In this document: positions 26,502 through 38,468 of the stretch, one piece after another
How the letters are laid out: each line of letters begins with the position of its first letter
Position numbering within the stretch: the stretch's first letter is position 1
DNA from: Cardiocondyla obscurior
Lineage: Eukaryota; Arthropoda; Insecta; Hymenoptera; Formicidae
Assembly (NCBI RefSeq): GCF_019399895.1
Contig: NC_091865.1
Span: 11,103,001-11,167,000 of the forward strand
Direction: 5' to 3'
DNA: 64,000 nt
The notes under the pieces: model-generated
Databases searched by the model: none
Told to the model about the DNA's origin: nothing
The model's input: the letters and a program-made list of their open reading frames with translations, nothing else
Program-made: the position numbers and the translations under genes

Positions 26502-26680
26502 ATATTGAACTTGAAGCGTACCGTGTGAAGCGTTCTGAAATAATTTTCGACCATCTCAACTACTTGCGCTGCGCGCTAATAACGCGCGTCTGTTTTCAGA
26601 ATATTTCAAGAATTTCGAAAAGACGTCGCAACGTTTACGTTTTCTTATCGCCAATAATTATTAATGATTTAATAATGTAA
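26502..26680 (+). CDS. candidate 3' coding exon
   Basis: A strong acceptor, TCTCCTCTCTCGCAG, ends at 26501. After two bases an open frame of 58 codons begins Ile-Glu-Leu-Glu-Ala-Tyr-Arg-Val-Lys-Arg-Ser-Glu and ends at TAA (26678-26680). Joined to the candidate exon ending at 26044, which leaves one base, the frame is preserved across a 457-bp intron (GTAAGG to CGCAG). The C-terminal part turns basic, then hydrophobic. No family is recognised, and one phase match in three is expected by chance. A further acceptor-like TGTTTTCAG lies within it, near 26592-26600. Confidence 0.16.
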
Positions 26681-28766
26681 TATTATTAATTAAAAGAAAA
26701 AAAAAATTACCTATCCATTAACGCGATTAAATTTTGGTTGAATTTTTCTTTATCCCTCTGTCTTAATCGAATCACGCATCAATCAAGCACCGGTTATATC
26801 TTTATTCGAGCTATCTATTCGACGACGATTTAAGGGGGAAATGAGAATCGTCAACTTTATCGTTAAGCACTCACAAGCATTATACACGAGGAACATGCCT
26901 TATCACTTCTTCGATTCTCTTATGGTCCAATTTACCCCTCCCCCCCCTTCCTCCTTTCGGAGTTTCTCTATTCGATTTTCGTAATAGCGTTTCTTCCCGA
27001 ACTGATGGCAGAGAAATCGCTCGATACGCCTGTATCTCGCGCAAAATTATTCGCCGTTATCGCTGTCCCGCGCGAGAAAGAGAGACGGTCTCGTCTCTGC
27101 GTCCCTCCTTCTATCCTCAGCCGGATCTTTCGAATGCTCGGACGGAAACGAAACATTTCTCTTAGAGTTATATCGCGCGCGAAGGCACGCAATCGTCGGG
27201 ATGCGATTTCACGCTTCGCATTTATCAACACACCCGAGACGTATATAGCGTTAATATCGCCACTCGCTAAACCTTTTTTCTTTTCTTTTGTCTTTTTTCT
27301 TTTTTTTCTATTCGAGACGACGCGCTAGACATAAATTCATTTTTCTTCGAACGCTTCCCGAAGTGCGTGGCTGTGCTCTGTTAAACGATGCATTCGTCGA
27401 TACGCGAGACGGACGAAATCTACCCTGAAATCGTTCCCTTGTGAGCGATGCCTACATCTTTTCTTTCCTTCCCAACCTGAGCTGTTCTATACTTTCCTCT
27501 CCATTTCCCATCCAATTTAAATAGAAAGTTGTCGCGACGCGAACATTCTTCCCGCCACTTCTAAAGTTTCCACGATGGAAACCGTACGCCGATGCGCCGC
27601 CAGCTAGAAGCGAGTATCCCTTATCACCGGTGCTACTGATAAGCGAGAATTCAGTGTCGCTCGATAATCGAATGCACTTTTTCATCGGGCTGTTGCGGAA
27701 AAATTTTATTCAGCCGCGATCGCGAAGGTACTTGGACTTACGGAAGTATATTTAAAATTAACTGACCCTTAAAATTGTATGTTTGTGCGAGTCCTTTCGT
27801 TTATTATTTGATAAAGTGTGACCAATATTTATATTAGCAATTTTCTCGTTAATTTTGGGGTTCAACATTTATCTAGCGCTGCTTCCCGATATTTCTCTAA
27901 TCTAATATCTATTGGGATAAATGCATTAGGTAGGTAAATCGAAATTGAATGGACGATATTAATTCTAACGACAGTCCAACCCTGTCTTCGTTATCGGACT
28001 CTAGTGCAGATAGTTAGATACGTCGGGCGCTAATAGTTAAGGCAAACTACTTCCCTCAATTATTGGTTTCTGCGTGTTGGACTGTGGAATCGAATCGGTG
28101 GTTCTCTACGAGGATACAATAATCACTTGCACCACTTCAGTACCGGAAAGATACAATAGTAAATAACAATTTACTTTGTACTTTTGTCTACTATTGGCTT
28201 ATTTAACAAGCAACAATTTTTTTTCTAATGATATTTATAAATTAATTACAATTAATTTAATATCTTTATTAATTATTATTTATAGATATGAAACGGTCTT
28301 GTCTACATTTGTTTTAGATTCAACATGCTAGTTTTTTTAGCTCAATAAATGAACAGAAACAGAAAAACGCGGAGTAAGTTTTGTGGTTGTTTTTATTAGA
28401 TATTTTTTTTTACGAATTTGCAGCTAAAAAGAGACGAAAATGCAAAAAATTCTTTATGAATTTAAAATAACTTAATGTCAAATCAGCCAGGCTAGTTGAC
28501 GAGCGCAACAAGCGTTTTGTATGTCCTCAACCCGTACGATTCCATTATCCGATGAAAAATTACTTCGCCGTCACATACACTCGGAAGTGTTTTATTTTCA
28601 CTCATAACAATTGCAATTTCGTATAGAGAGAATATCGAATAGTAAAAGCTGGCATTAAGCACGAAATGCTGAAATTTAATGTCAATTTTCTACGTCTCTA
28701 CGCAGATATATTTCGACGTCATGGAATTTGCCCACAGCAAAATCGATAAATTAAAAAGTATTAAAA

Positions 28767-28812
28767 AAAAATATGTATGTATATACACGTATATGTATAT
28801 CTATGTATGTAT
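28767..28812. repeat. TATG/TA-rich simple repeat
   Basis: Interspersed TATGTATG and TATATA units. This is a degenerate microsatellite. Confidence 0.7.
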
Positions 28813-29393
28813 ATATTTTGCCATAAAAATACTTCGACTGTCGTACCATATTTAAAGGTTGCTCAATATGACGTTCAAAAAGATTTTTCATTTGACTTTC
28901 GTCAAAATACGATATTATTTTTCGCTGCTCAAGTTACACGGGAAAGAAAAATCGAAAAGTACGATAATTTTATTTTTTTTAATATTCGATATTTTTAAGG
29001 GTAAAAATGCCAATAAGAATTAATAATGTATGCATTAATTTAATCAAAGAATAAATTTAAAACGAACATTAAACTTTCAGACATTACGTCAGAAATAAAA
29101 TGTTATTCTTTTCTTGCAAAAAAAAAGCAATTCTAAAGTAGACAGCAATAATTTTATTTTTATTTTTAAAAATAATTTATTTCCTCTTTTTTTGTTATGG
29201 CCAATCAATGGCATAATTATTTTGAACTCGATTGTTTAAAATCTTGATTAAGACTTTATTTTTATTCTTTTTTTAAATATAGGTACGTACTTAATAAAAT
29301 ATACATTACGACCGATCCCGTTTGCACGAGTCGCACGTGCCTGCGTAAGATGAAGAATGTCATATCTCGCTACTTGCAATACGCTTCACACTT

Positions 29394-29852
29394 TAGAATG
29401 GCAGGAGAGTTGGGTTTGCATTGGTGAATATAACAGAATACACGGAGAACGTAGGGGAGTTACGAAAATCTAAGGATATTAAATATTTGAGCTTTAATAC
29501 TTCCAGTACCGTTGCATACGTAAACAGGCAGACAGTGAGGAAAAACTCGGTTTTTCCGCTTTCGCGAAAATGCGATCGTCAAGTTCTGGAGCAGTTGCAC
29601 GTTGCACTGCATCTGAATCGCGTTTGCATGGCTGAATTTTTAGCAGTACTAATCAATATTGTATTATTAAAAAAATATCTAACCGAGAAGCTGCCCGGTA
29701 AACATATCGTATTATCGTACGGAAGAACTGTTTCCGATAAAATATTGTGTTGCATGTTTTGGCTCTACGACAGATTTTCTTTTACGTCCGTATTTGCTCG
29801 ATGTAATACCTTCCCTATGAAATATGCAATATTCCATCATACCCGCACATGA
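29394..29852 (+). other. unassigned ~150-codon open frame in AT-rich DNA
   Basis: The frame is open from a TAG near 29392 to TGA at 29850. It has no ATG near its start (the first usable start is TTG at 29421). An open frame of this length is less expected here than in the GC-rich blocks because the surrounding DNA is AT-rich. The product is basic with one hydrophobic segment, AEFLAVLINIVLL, which could be membrane-spanning. I recognise no family. It could be part of an unrecognised exon or of an old transposon, or it could be chance. Confidence 0.12.
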
Positions 29853-32800
29853 TATTTTACTCATTGAAATTATTCCGGATACATTAAAAAAAAAATACTT
29901 ATTATTTTGCAGAAGAAAAGAATGGTATTCGGTAAAATATCGTAACATATATTTTTATTCTGTTTTTTTTTTAATCATCCTTTTTTCTTCCTCTCTCATA
30001 TAAATTTAATTTTTTTTTTCACAAGCAATTTGCAATAAATATTTATTTTTACAATAAATAAGTTCATAAATGAAGGAAAGTGTCGATAAATTATTTTTTT
30101 ATTTTTATAAATTTTGTATAGCAAAAAAATAACAGATAATAGCTAGGAATGGATTTTTAGTTGCGATCTTCTTTCGCTCTAATAAAAACTATTCAAATGC
30201 AAAGACCGGTTTAAAATATAAAAACCGCAAAAAGCTTGTGTTGCAACTGACTCGTTATGGAACAGTAGCTAATATGATTATTTATTTGATTTATACTTTG
30301 CTCAAAAAACAGTTAAAGTTGTAACTGTATTTTTATTTACTAGTCTATAATCGTAATAATAAAATGTTATACCCGAGAGAAAGTGTCGCTAGCGTTTTTT
30401 TCTTTTTTTATATTTTTTACTATGTTCTTGTATTTCGCTCAACGTTACGTACATTTTCATAAAACGTTTTATCCCGCGTTGCAGAGTCTAGTACCAGCAA
30501 CATCCACAAATGATAAGAACGCAACTTAAATACAACATTTTAGAAGATAATACGAGGCAGAAGCTGTCTGCTATGGGGCCATTATCTTAAAGTGGAACGA
30601 CATGCATAACAGTTTCTGTATTATCGCATATCTGCAGTTCGGTAAAATCGATGTCCCTCAATTCCCAGTTTGGGATTCTAGCGGTATCATCCGATGTATG
30701 TAAACGGTCTTATATCTATAGACACGTGAAATAAAAGCAAATGAAGATAATTTCTTTTGGTTATTTTCCAAGATTTATATTTATTAAGATTTAATTAAGA
30801 AAACGGCTTATTTAAGTGAGATATTAACATTAAAATTATAGATTGTTTTAAGAAAAATAGTATCTTAACAAATTTTTAATATAGAGATTGATTTAATTGT
30901 TAAAAAAAAAAAAGAGCGATTTTACTTTGAATTTTTAAACGATGCTGTAAGCAGCATGGATAGTGGGATGCAAAATTATTGTATAGGGATTAAGGTGGCG
31001 GAAGAGCTATTGAAATCAATAATCTTATAGATAAGAGTATCTTTACACGACATGGTGTACTCCATTATGTTTGCTATATAAACGAGCAATATCGTCGCCG
31101 TTTCAGGCACACCTGCGTACCACTCTTGTACCGAGAAGAGCCGACGTGACAAGCTTCACGAACTTACGCCTTAAGATCCGGAGTTGCTCGAGAAAAAGAG
31201 AAAACATTCGTTTTATACACGGGAGACAACTTGATGAACATTGAAACGCGTGTTATTTTTTATTTTTTTAAGGTCTGCATTCCGCGTCTTCGCAACGGAA
31301 AGGATTGATAATATAAACGATCCTTCCCGGAAAACGGAATATGGGCTCCGGGCATCAGCTCGAATTACGATGTCACGATTTCCTTCTCGGTGAACGTCAT
31401 CGCGCTGCATGAGTCGGGTGAATTATTCACCGGCATGTCATCTGACAAAAGCACCCCGGGGTACCGTGCGGAATGCGACTTAAGGTCTGAGTCCGTGGAG
31501 CACGCGTCCAGAATAATATCCCGCCTCATTCGCGTGACCAACCGGCGAGATTCTTGCGCGATCTCGGAGAAACGCTTTTAGGCTCCTCGAAAGGAGACGC
31601 GATTCATTTTCAAGAATAAATTTTCAGCGCCGTTTGTCGATTCTATAATAACGCTCGTAACGAGACCGTCTCGAATGCCACCGTCGCATCGGCACTTTTC
31701 TAAAGTCACTTATTAATCATGATGTTTACTCAAGTGCTGGACGGTTATTTATTTTCTAATTGGTTATCGAGACGAAATAAATGATAATTTATTATGCCAG
31801 CGCATAATTGGTGCAGATAAGTGACACGCGAGCGTATCGTTGTTCCGAGAAGAAATTCCATTATTAACACTGGCTCGTAAAAATGACACGAACGTCATGG
31901 ATGCTGCGTAATGACGAATATTACCCGCATCCGCGACGTCTTGAATGGCGACTTATATCTACCGGGGACAGTCATAAATCCACTGTGCGAGACCTAATCG
32001 AGCGAGATATATCCAAACTATGGTATCCCGGCGCTCGTTAACCTTTGCTGCGACGGCGATGCACCTAAAGTTCATGTCCCCGGTTGGATCGCGCTGCTCC
32101 GGCAAGCGCGTCAAACGGGGACAAGCTGGACTTTATTACGTGTCACCGGCATGCTGCCATAGTAAAGGATATTGCAGGGGCTTGCTAGGGTATTGTGTGT
32201 AGAGGATAAACATTCGCTCCCCTTAAGATGAGGTGGACTACATTACTTTATGGAAAACCAACATTTATGAAGCGGTTTTAATATTCTTGTTATGACTTTT
32301 CATAAAGATTAGAGGACCGTTACAATTATATATTAATTTAGTTACAATAGCATTATTAAATTAAATTATTATTAGAAGAACGATCTTATAATTTATATAA
32401 AATATTTGAGAATTCTCGCAAACAATGATATCGTGATTTATGTGTGTATCTAAAACGTGCGGTTTTATTTTAGTGAGACTTGAAACATTTTTCCTTTATT
32501 AGGAAAAAGAGAGAAAAAAAAAGAACCTACGGGACATTGCCGAAAGATATCTGTCAAGACTTTTAGGATTTCTTTCAAAGAAATCTGAGCATTCTTGATT
32601 CCGCAGCGAGACAGTTTAGAGGCGGCCAGAGATTAACCGAAAGTTTCACCACGATGTTCCGTAAGCACTCAACATTGTTCTCGCGAAATAGCGAGCGCGA
32701 AGTTATGCCGGAGACGCGTCCACGGATGAACTGTGTATATGTATGTCTACGACGTCCTAGAAATTTCTCGGGTTTGCATTCAACGAGCGATCTCATCTCG

Positions 32801-35771
32801 TCACGTCTCCCAGTGGCGGCTGTGACGACGTTTACATACCCTCGCTCAGCTTTTCGTTCCCCGCAAGCTCTCCGAAAAGTCAACTCTTTCACTCGCTCTT
32901 TCTCCTTTTCGAGCCCCTGCTGCGATCGCGTCAACGGATTTTATTGCTCTTTCGCGGTGATAGTCGAATATACTCCGTGCTTTCCTTCTCCCGGCGCCTC
33001 ATATTTCATCGCCTATCAACCACCCCGGTCGGACCCGATTTCTCGGCACGAAATCACGAAATCCCACTGGGCGCTTTCCACCGGCGCGGAATAAAATGCG
33101 TCCCGTTCTCGCGGGGACACCAAGTCCACGAAATCCAGTTGTCACGCGCCGTTCGATCCGCATTTGATCCATGGCTCGAGTGCGAGCCGAATCGCCTCGG
33201 CTTTTCGTGCTAACGTTTCGCCCGTGTCGAGAGCATCCCCTGCGACACCTTTCCCGCGCCAAGGATTTCAAGTGTCAGCGAGAATATTGCAAATGCATTA
33301 ATAAATAACAATTTCTATTTTTCAGCTATTATAAAATATACGTTGAACGTCTATATAGTAATTTATCTCATACATATAAATTAATTTTTACTTTTTTTTT
33401 AATTAACATTGTACACGAAAAAAATGCAAATTAATGAAACGCGATATGCCAATTTTCTTTTTTTTTAATCAAATAAAATTTTCGGCGTACGGTCACGTGC
33501 TCAGTCGTGTGGAGGACGTTTGCGTACGCACGTGCATACGCGTGCGTGGTGCAATTACACAATACCAGCGAGTTATGCAAGGCGCGCGACCGATTCTAAT
33601 CCCGTTTATTGCTCTCCTTTTGCCGTCACATTCCCCACGTATTTCCATTTTCTCGCTTTCCCGACGGCGTTTCGGACGGGACGCGAAGCGCGAACGGTGA
33701 GACGACACCCGCCAGAAAACAGCAAAATCGAAAAGCACACGAGAAGACGAGACGAGAGCTGAGAGATCACGAAAAGTCTCGCAATACCTCGCGACGCCGT
33801 TTATCTCCAGTCGAGAAAACGGAAAGAAGTAGAATCTTCGGTTTCTCGAAAATGTTCCACCACAATTCTTACGGTTTTCTGTTATAAAAATGTGAGGTCG
33901 GCATGGCTCCCTCGTAACGATGACGTATCTAATTTTGCACTTTATATTCCGACTGACATAACTTTACTTACGTAATTTTAGTTTCGAACGCGACGCCTCT
34001 CCCTACGTCTATGTTTTATATTCTACAGAAACACGTAACATAACTCTCGGCTTTTTTTACAATAATTTTAAGAAATACAGCTTTATTTTACAACTCCGGT
34101 GTTGTATCAATTTTTACGCCAGTCACCGTTTGTGATATACGGTTTCGTCAATTCGATTAAGTCGACTAATCTGTACCGCGGGCGATTTCAAGCGGATACA
34201 AGCTTGGGGCACGACAGCCGATAAGACCGTCAAAGGTATATTGCTAATCGAACGGGGGATGCGAATTTAATTGAGCAAGTTGTAGAATTGCTTTCATGTA
34301 TGAATATGTATCCTAGAAACGGGCGCGCAGCCGCGAGCTTTGAATGTATTCTACTGTCATACACGTTCCCCGCATCAGGCCTTGATCCTAATTTCCATTT
34401 CCTTCTGAATTATATTTCAGTTCTCTCGCTTATTGTCCGCGAACTCTGGAGTATAATGCGCGTATTGCATTAAACTTTCACAAAATAATTGCCACGAATT
34501 TCACAGATTATTATGAAAATATGAATAGATATAAATTACTCTTTTTTTTTTGTCTTTTTTTTTCATCGTCGAATAATCGAGCTCGTGTCTAAGAGAAAAC
34601 CTTGGATATGAATTTGCACTTTATCCACGCAAGTCTAGCCGTTCGCGATATAAGTTGCCCGAGTGCGTCGATACTTATCAGGGTTTCCCTGTGGCGCCAT
34701 TGACTTTTATAGCCAATTGAGAAAAAGACGCGGGACTGAGCTAAGTATCGGACGAAGGAAGAAAAGTTATTCTGGTTAAATACAAACCCTCGAAGACCAA
34801 TAATTGGAGCCGACTACTTTCGCGGGGGGTAGGGAGAGGGGGCGCAGATATTATGGCAACGAAATCGAAGTGACGACGATTGAAACCGCGTCGGTGGATT
34901 TGGAAGATAGGAGAGCTCACTGAACCAATAAATTATCTTCTTCGCGAAGCCACGAACGAGAAGAGCGCTTTTTTGCAGGCCAAAGAGCCCTTTTCACGTC
35001 ACTGCGCTCCTTATTCCTTTCCGCTTTCGTTACTTCTTAGTTCGATTCCTTCCGGCGAACCGGCTATAGATTTTGCGCACATGAACATTGCTATGTAAGT
35101 ATAACTTACAACCCTTTCCTGCTTTATGGAACTATAATGCAGCGACTGCAATAAATGCAACGCTATCGTAAACAACATATGAATTTAATAGCGTTGTAAT
35201 AATCGATGTTAATGTCGATTTAAACGTTAATATTTTTTATTGCAATATTTCAAGTGGCAAAATCGCTTTTTACATCGATACTTGATATATTCCTATTAAG
35301 ATTTTAATTTTTTTTAATTATAATTTTATTTGAATGTTTATGTCGAATGTTAAAACTGAGATCTTAAATACATAAGTTTTTAACGTAAAGTCTAACTGTG
35401 ATCAATGACCTAAAAAGAAAAAGTATGTTGCCAGCTATAAGTTAAATTATATTACTTTGCGATAAAGTAACTGCGTAGAGAGCGAAAATAATTTGCGGTG
35501 TGGAAACAAAGCCAGTCATTGCAATATAGAAGGCTATGGAGTAAGAGTTAGGGAATAATAGGCACCTAAACTTTTTTTTTTCCCCATCAATAGTTAAGAA
35601 TAAAAGTTAAAAATATCCGAGATGTTTGAAAAGAGAAGTGAACTCAGCAGAAATCAAATAAAAAATCTTTATATTATTATACACATGTTACGCAGTTTAT
35701 TTTGTCAGACGGATAATCCAGCGAAACAATATTTGAACGTTTATTTTAGTATTTCTCTAACGTATTTCTCG

Positions 35772-35796
35772 TATTTTTTTTTTGTTTCAGGTGAGT
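35772..35796 (+). other. recursive splice site (ratchet point) 2
   Basis: A T-rich tract ending TTTGTTTCAG (35781-35790) is directly followed by GTGAGT (35791-35796), so a strong acceptor abuts a strong donor with no exon between them. The architecture is the same as at 9537/9538, on the same strand and 26.25 kb downstream. Tens of kilobases between ratchet points fits what is known of long insect introns. A 255-bp frame (35622-35876) crosses the junction and would encode a Cys-containing tail if this were a normal exon start, but it stops soon after. Confidence 0.62.
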
Positions 35797-37232
35797 GTCA
35801 CTGTTCAGTCGCATGTATGGATTCGTCGGTATGGATCAGCGGTTTCAGAAAAGAACACGTACACCGCGACGTGTAATTTTGCCGACCGTATCTTTTGCAC
35901 GAACCCTCCGAGGTCGATTGCCGCAATCGACATCGCATAGTTTCTAACAGCTGCGCCGTCGTCCAAGTTCCGACGACGAGAAACTTTCTGTCACGGGTTC
36001 AGCTAATCGTCACAATCAACTATATACCTCGCAATGTGTAGGTACGAAAATATAATACATACAGAGAAGAGAAGGTACGGTTTCTGTTAATATCCAAGCA
36101 TCGGCGCGAAAAGATGTTGCATTATTGACACCGAATGCATAAGACACGAGCGCGTCAAATGCATTAAGTAATTTTCAAGTAAATCAAGATTCAACCAGAC
36201 ATACATATATGTATCTATATAAAATAACGTTTTCATATATTCCGCACGCATAATTGCTTGTGATATCAACGGAAACAATAAGATGAACTATTTTAATCGC
36301 CTATGCAAGAAATATTTAGACCAATTAAACATAGTACGAAGTATGAATTTGCTACTTTGCGCTGAAAATTTCTATCGAGAGTTACCCCGGTCACATATAT
36401 CGAACCCACCCTATTATGACGCCAGTTCGAATTTTATGCTTCGGGAAAGATCAAAGAATCCGTACGAGGTACGAGACAATGAAGCGAGACTATGAAATTC
36501 CGAATCGACGCCCCATTCTCAATTGACAAACGTATTTGATCTGGCGGACTTACTCTTCGAACTGACGATGGCGACGTGCCTCAACTACTTGACGTGTTAC
36601 GATGACGCTCTGACAAAAGCATTCCGCAAAGCTATCGATCGACCTCGCGCGCAGTCAGTTAGTTAAGATTAATTCGACAAAGCCCCGCGTGAGACTGCTT
36701 AGCTGCTACTTAACTTTGTGTTTGCAGTTCTGCAAGTTCTCTTAATGTGTATTACGCGTGACTCGCTCTTGTTGTGCGTAATTAAATTCAAGATGCTCCT
36801 ATCTAAAGCTGACGCGGAAATGTTCCGTTAACATGTATGAATTTAAGCGGAGGAACGGAGCGATCCTATCCTAATTCGTGCATTCTGGTGGAATTTCCAA
36901 GATACAAGATAGAAATAATAGCGTTTATAAATCGATTATATTTCGGGTACGTATACGTCTAAATTAGATGTAGAGGTGGAGAGAATTTTCTTTGTTCGAA
37001 ACGCACTTTAATAAAATTAATTTAAATTTTGATCATTTGGAATAATTGCAATCTTTTCGAACTAACGGTGGAATTGTCCGAGAAGGATTAGGGTTTACTA
37101 TTGGGGGAGGAGGGGACGGCTTACGGTTTTTACATGAGTTATTACGCAGCGATAAAATAGATAAGCGCGGCTGCTAGCGAGCAGATATCACATCCCGAAC
37201 GACGCGTCCCCGCAATCCATCTTCATCGCTTG

Positions 37233-37263
37233 GCGATCGTGGTGTAAGCTGTTCCACGATCGC
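37233..37263. other. perfect 10-bp stem-loop
   Basis: GCGATCGTGG (37233-37242) pairs perfectly with CCACGATCGC (37254-37263) around an 11-nt loop (TGTAAGCTGTT). The stem is GC-rich and itself contains the palindrome GCGATCG. It is too short for a typical microRNA precursor. It could be a structured intronic element or a protein-binding dyad, but the function is unknown. Confidence 0.65.
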
Positions 37264-38418
37264 AGTGACTATCAGTCATTGATTTCTATTTTGTGGGAAT
37301 ATATTACGCATCCTTTATACACTCCGGTTATATGAAACCTGTTCTTTACGGTCGCCATAAATTATAAGTCGCACAATGATAAAGTTTAATTATGACATAT
37401 CGAAGTTCAACATCGTAATAAGTAATTTTTCAATTTAGTTGTTATGAATTTTTAAAACTTTAACGAGTTTATAAAACAAGTGACATCTTTTGCATTATTA
37501 ATGTGTTTCGAATTATGATTATTTTATTAGACTCACGGCTTTCAGAATTTTTTCATTCGGATCTAAAAATCTACCGATACTTTTAAATATTTTATTATAC
37601 AAAAAACATTTTAACTTTTTTTGCCAATAAAAATTTTATTGAATGCATTAATTCCACGCTTATCATTCATATTTTTGTATCAAATCTTAAATTTCAAATG
37701 CAATGTTTGGAGCTGCAGGAACTATACTGCCATTAACGGACTAAAAAATCGATAGTGTATCCATTAACGTTTGCGTCACGCAAAAAGTAAATCCGATCGT
37801 ACGCACGAATGAATCGGAAGCATTTGTTTTCTGATACAACGTTGGTCGATTGGAAATCCTCGAATCGATTGGTTGGAAAAGCATACGAATAAAGCTCAGT
37901 TGACTACCAATAATGCAGAAACGCTATTTGTGTTTGACGCCAAGTTTAACCACTCAATTAAATAATTGTCGTTTGATTAAATTAATTTGTTAATTCTCGA
38001 AAACAAAATCAGTGCCGCGAACATTTTATTAAAAGAAAAAAAAAAACTTTTGTTTCAAAAATATTTCGAGCGATTCTACAATTTTTTTAGGCCCTTAATC
38101 AATAAGAATTTTATTTCAAATATCAATTGTAATTTATATTAACCAAGAATAAAAGAAAATTTATCTCATTTATTACAACTTTAATTCCTAAGATTTCTAA
38201 AAATTCAGCGAACAATATATCATAAAGACCTAAGGATTAAACAATGTAGAATAAGCTCAATGACAGTAACAGAGTGAACGTTTCGCTCATTAACCAACCA
38301 GAAATAAATTCTAGGTCGTTGCATCGCGAATTTAATTAAACAGCTTGAAATGAATTGGAGTTGATTTTAATTTACTGAGGTAGGGCAGTTAAAAGGGAAA
38401 CATTGTGTGTTGCTACAG

Positions 38419-38468
38419 GATGTCTTACTCGAAAGAAAAACATATTGAACTGTTATACGAAATATTAG
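38419..38468 (+). other. possible small exon
   Basis: A TGCTACAG acceptor ends at 38418, and a TTAG|GTGAGA donor follows at 38468/38469. The 50 bp between are open from an ATG one base in (Met-Ser-Tyr-Ser-Lys-Glu-Lys-His-Ile-Glu-Leu). The polypyrimidine tract is poor. It might be a remnant of a transposase-like helix-turn-helix start, but that resemblance is only an impression. Confidence 0.12.

Larger units (their letters stand above)
26681..35760. other. probable intronic DNA, long
   Basis: I see no well-supported gene. CpG-rich blocks at about 26990-27660, 31080-32210, 32580-33260 and 33480-33830 alternate with AT-rich DNA. A TATG/TA-rich repeat lies at 28767-28812. At 29281 a pyrimidine-rich tract ending ATATAG is followed by GTACGT, a much weaker ratchet-like match than those at 9538 and 35791. 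Frames of 143 codons (29421-29852, plus) and 146 and 119 codons (32.6-33.1 kb, opposite strands) have no recognisable domains. Confidence 0.5.

Noticed and set aside
32575..33271. Frames of 146 and 119 codons at 32.6-33.1 kb as genes
   Set aside because: They are overlapping frames on both strands in a GC-rich block, with no recognised motif and no splice-site pair.
33310..33325. Strong acceptor TTTCTATTTTTCAG
   Set aside because: Isolated. No open frame or donor follows at exon-like distance, and single acceptor matches are expected by chance in T-rich DNA.
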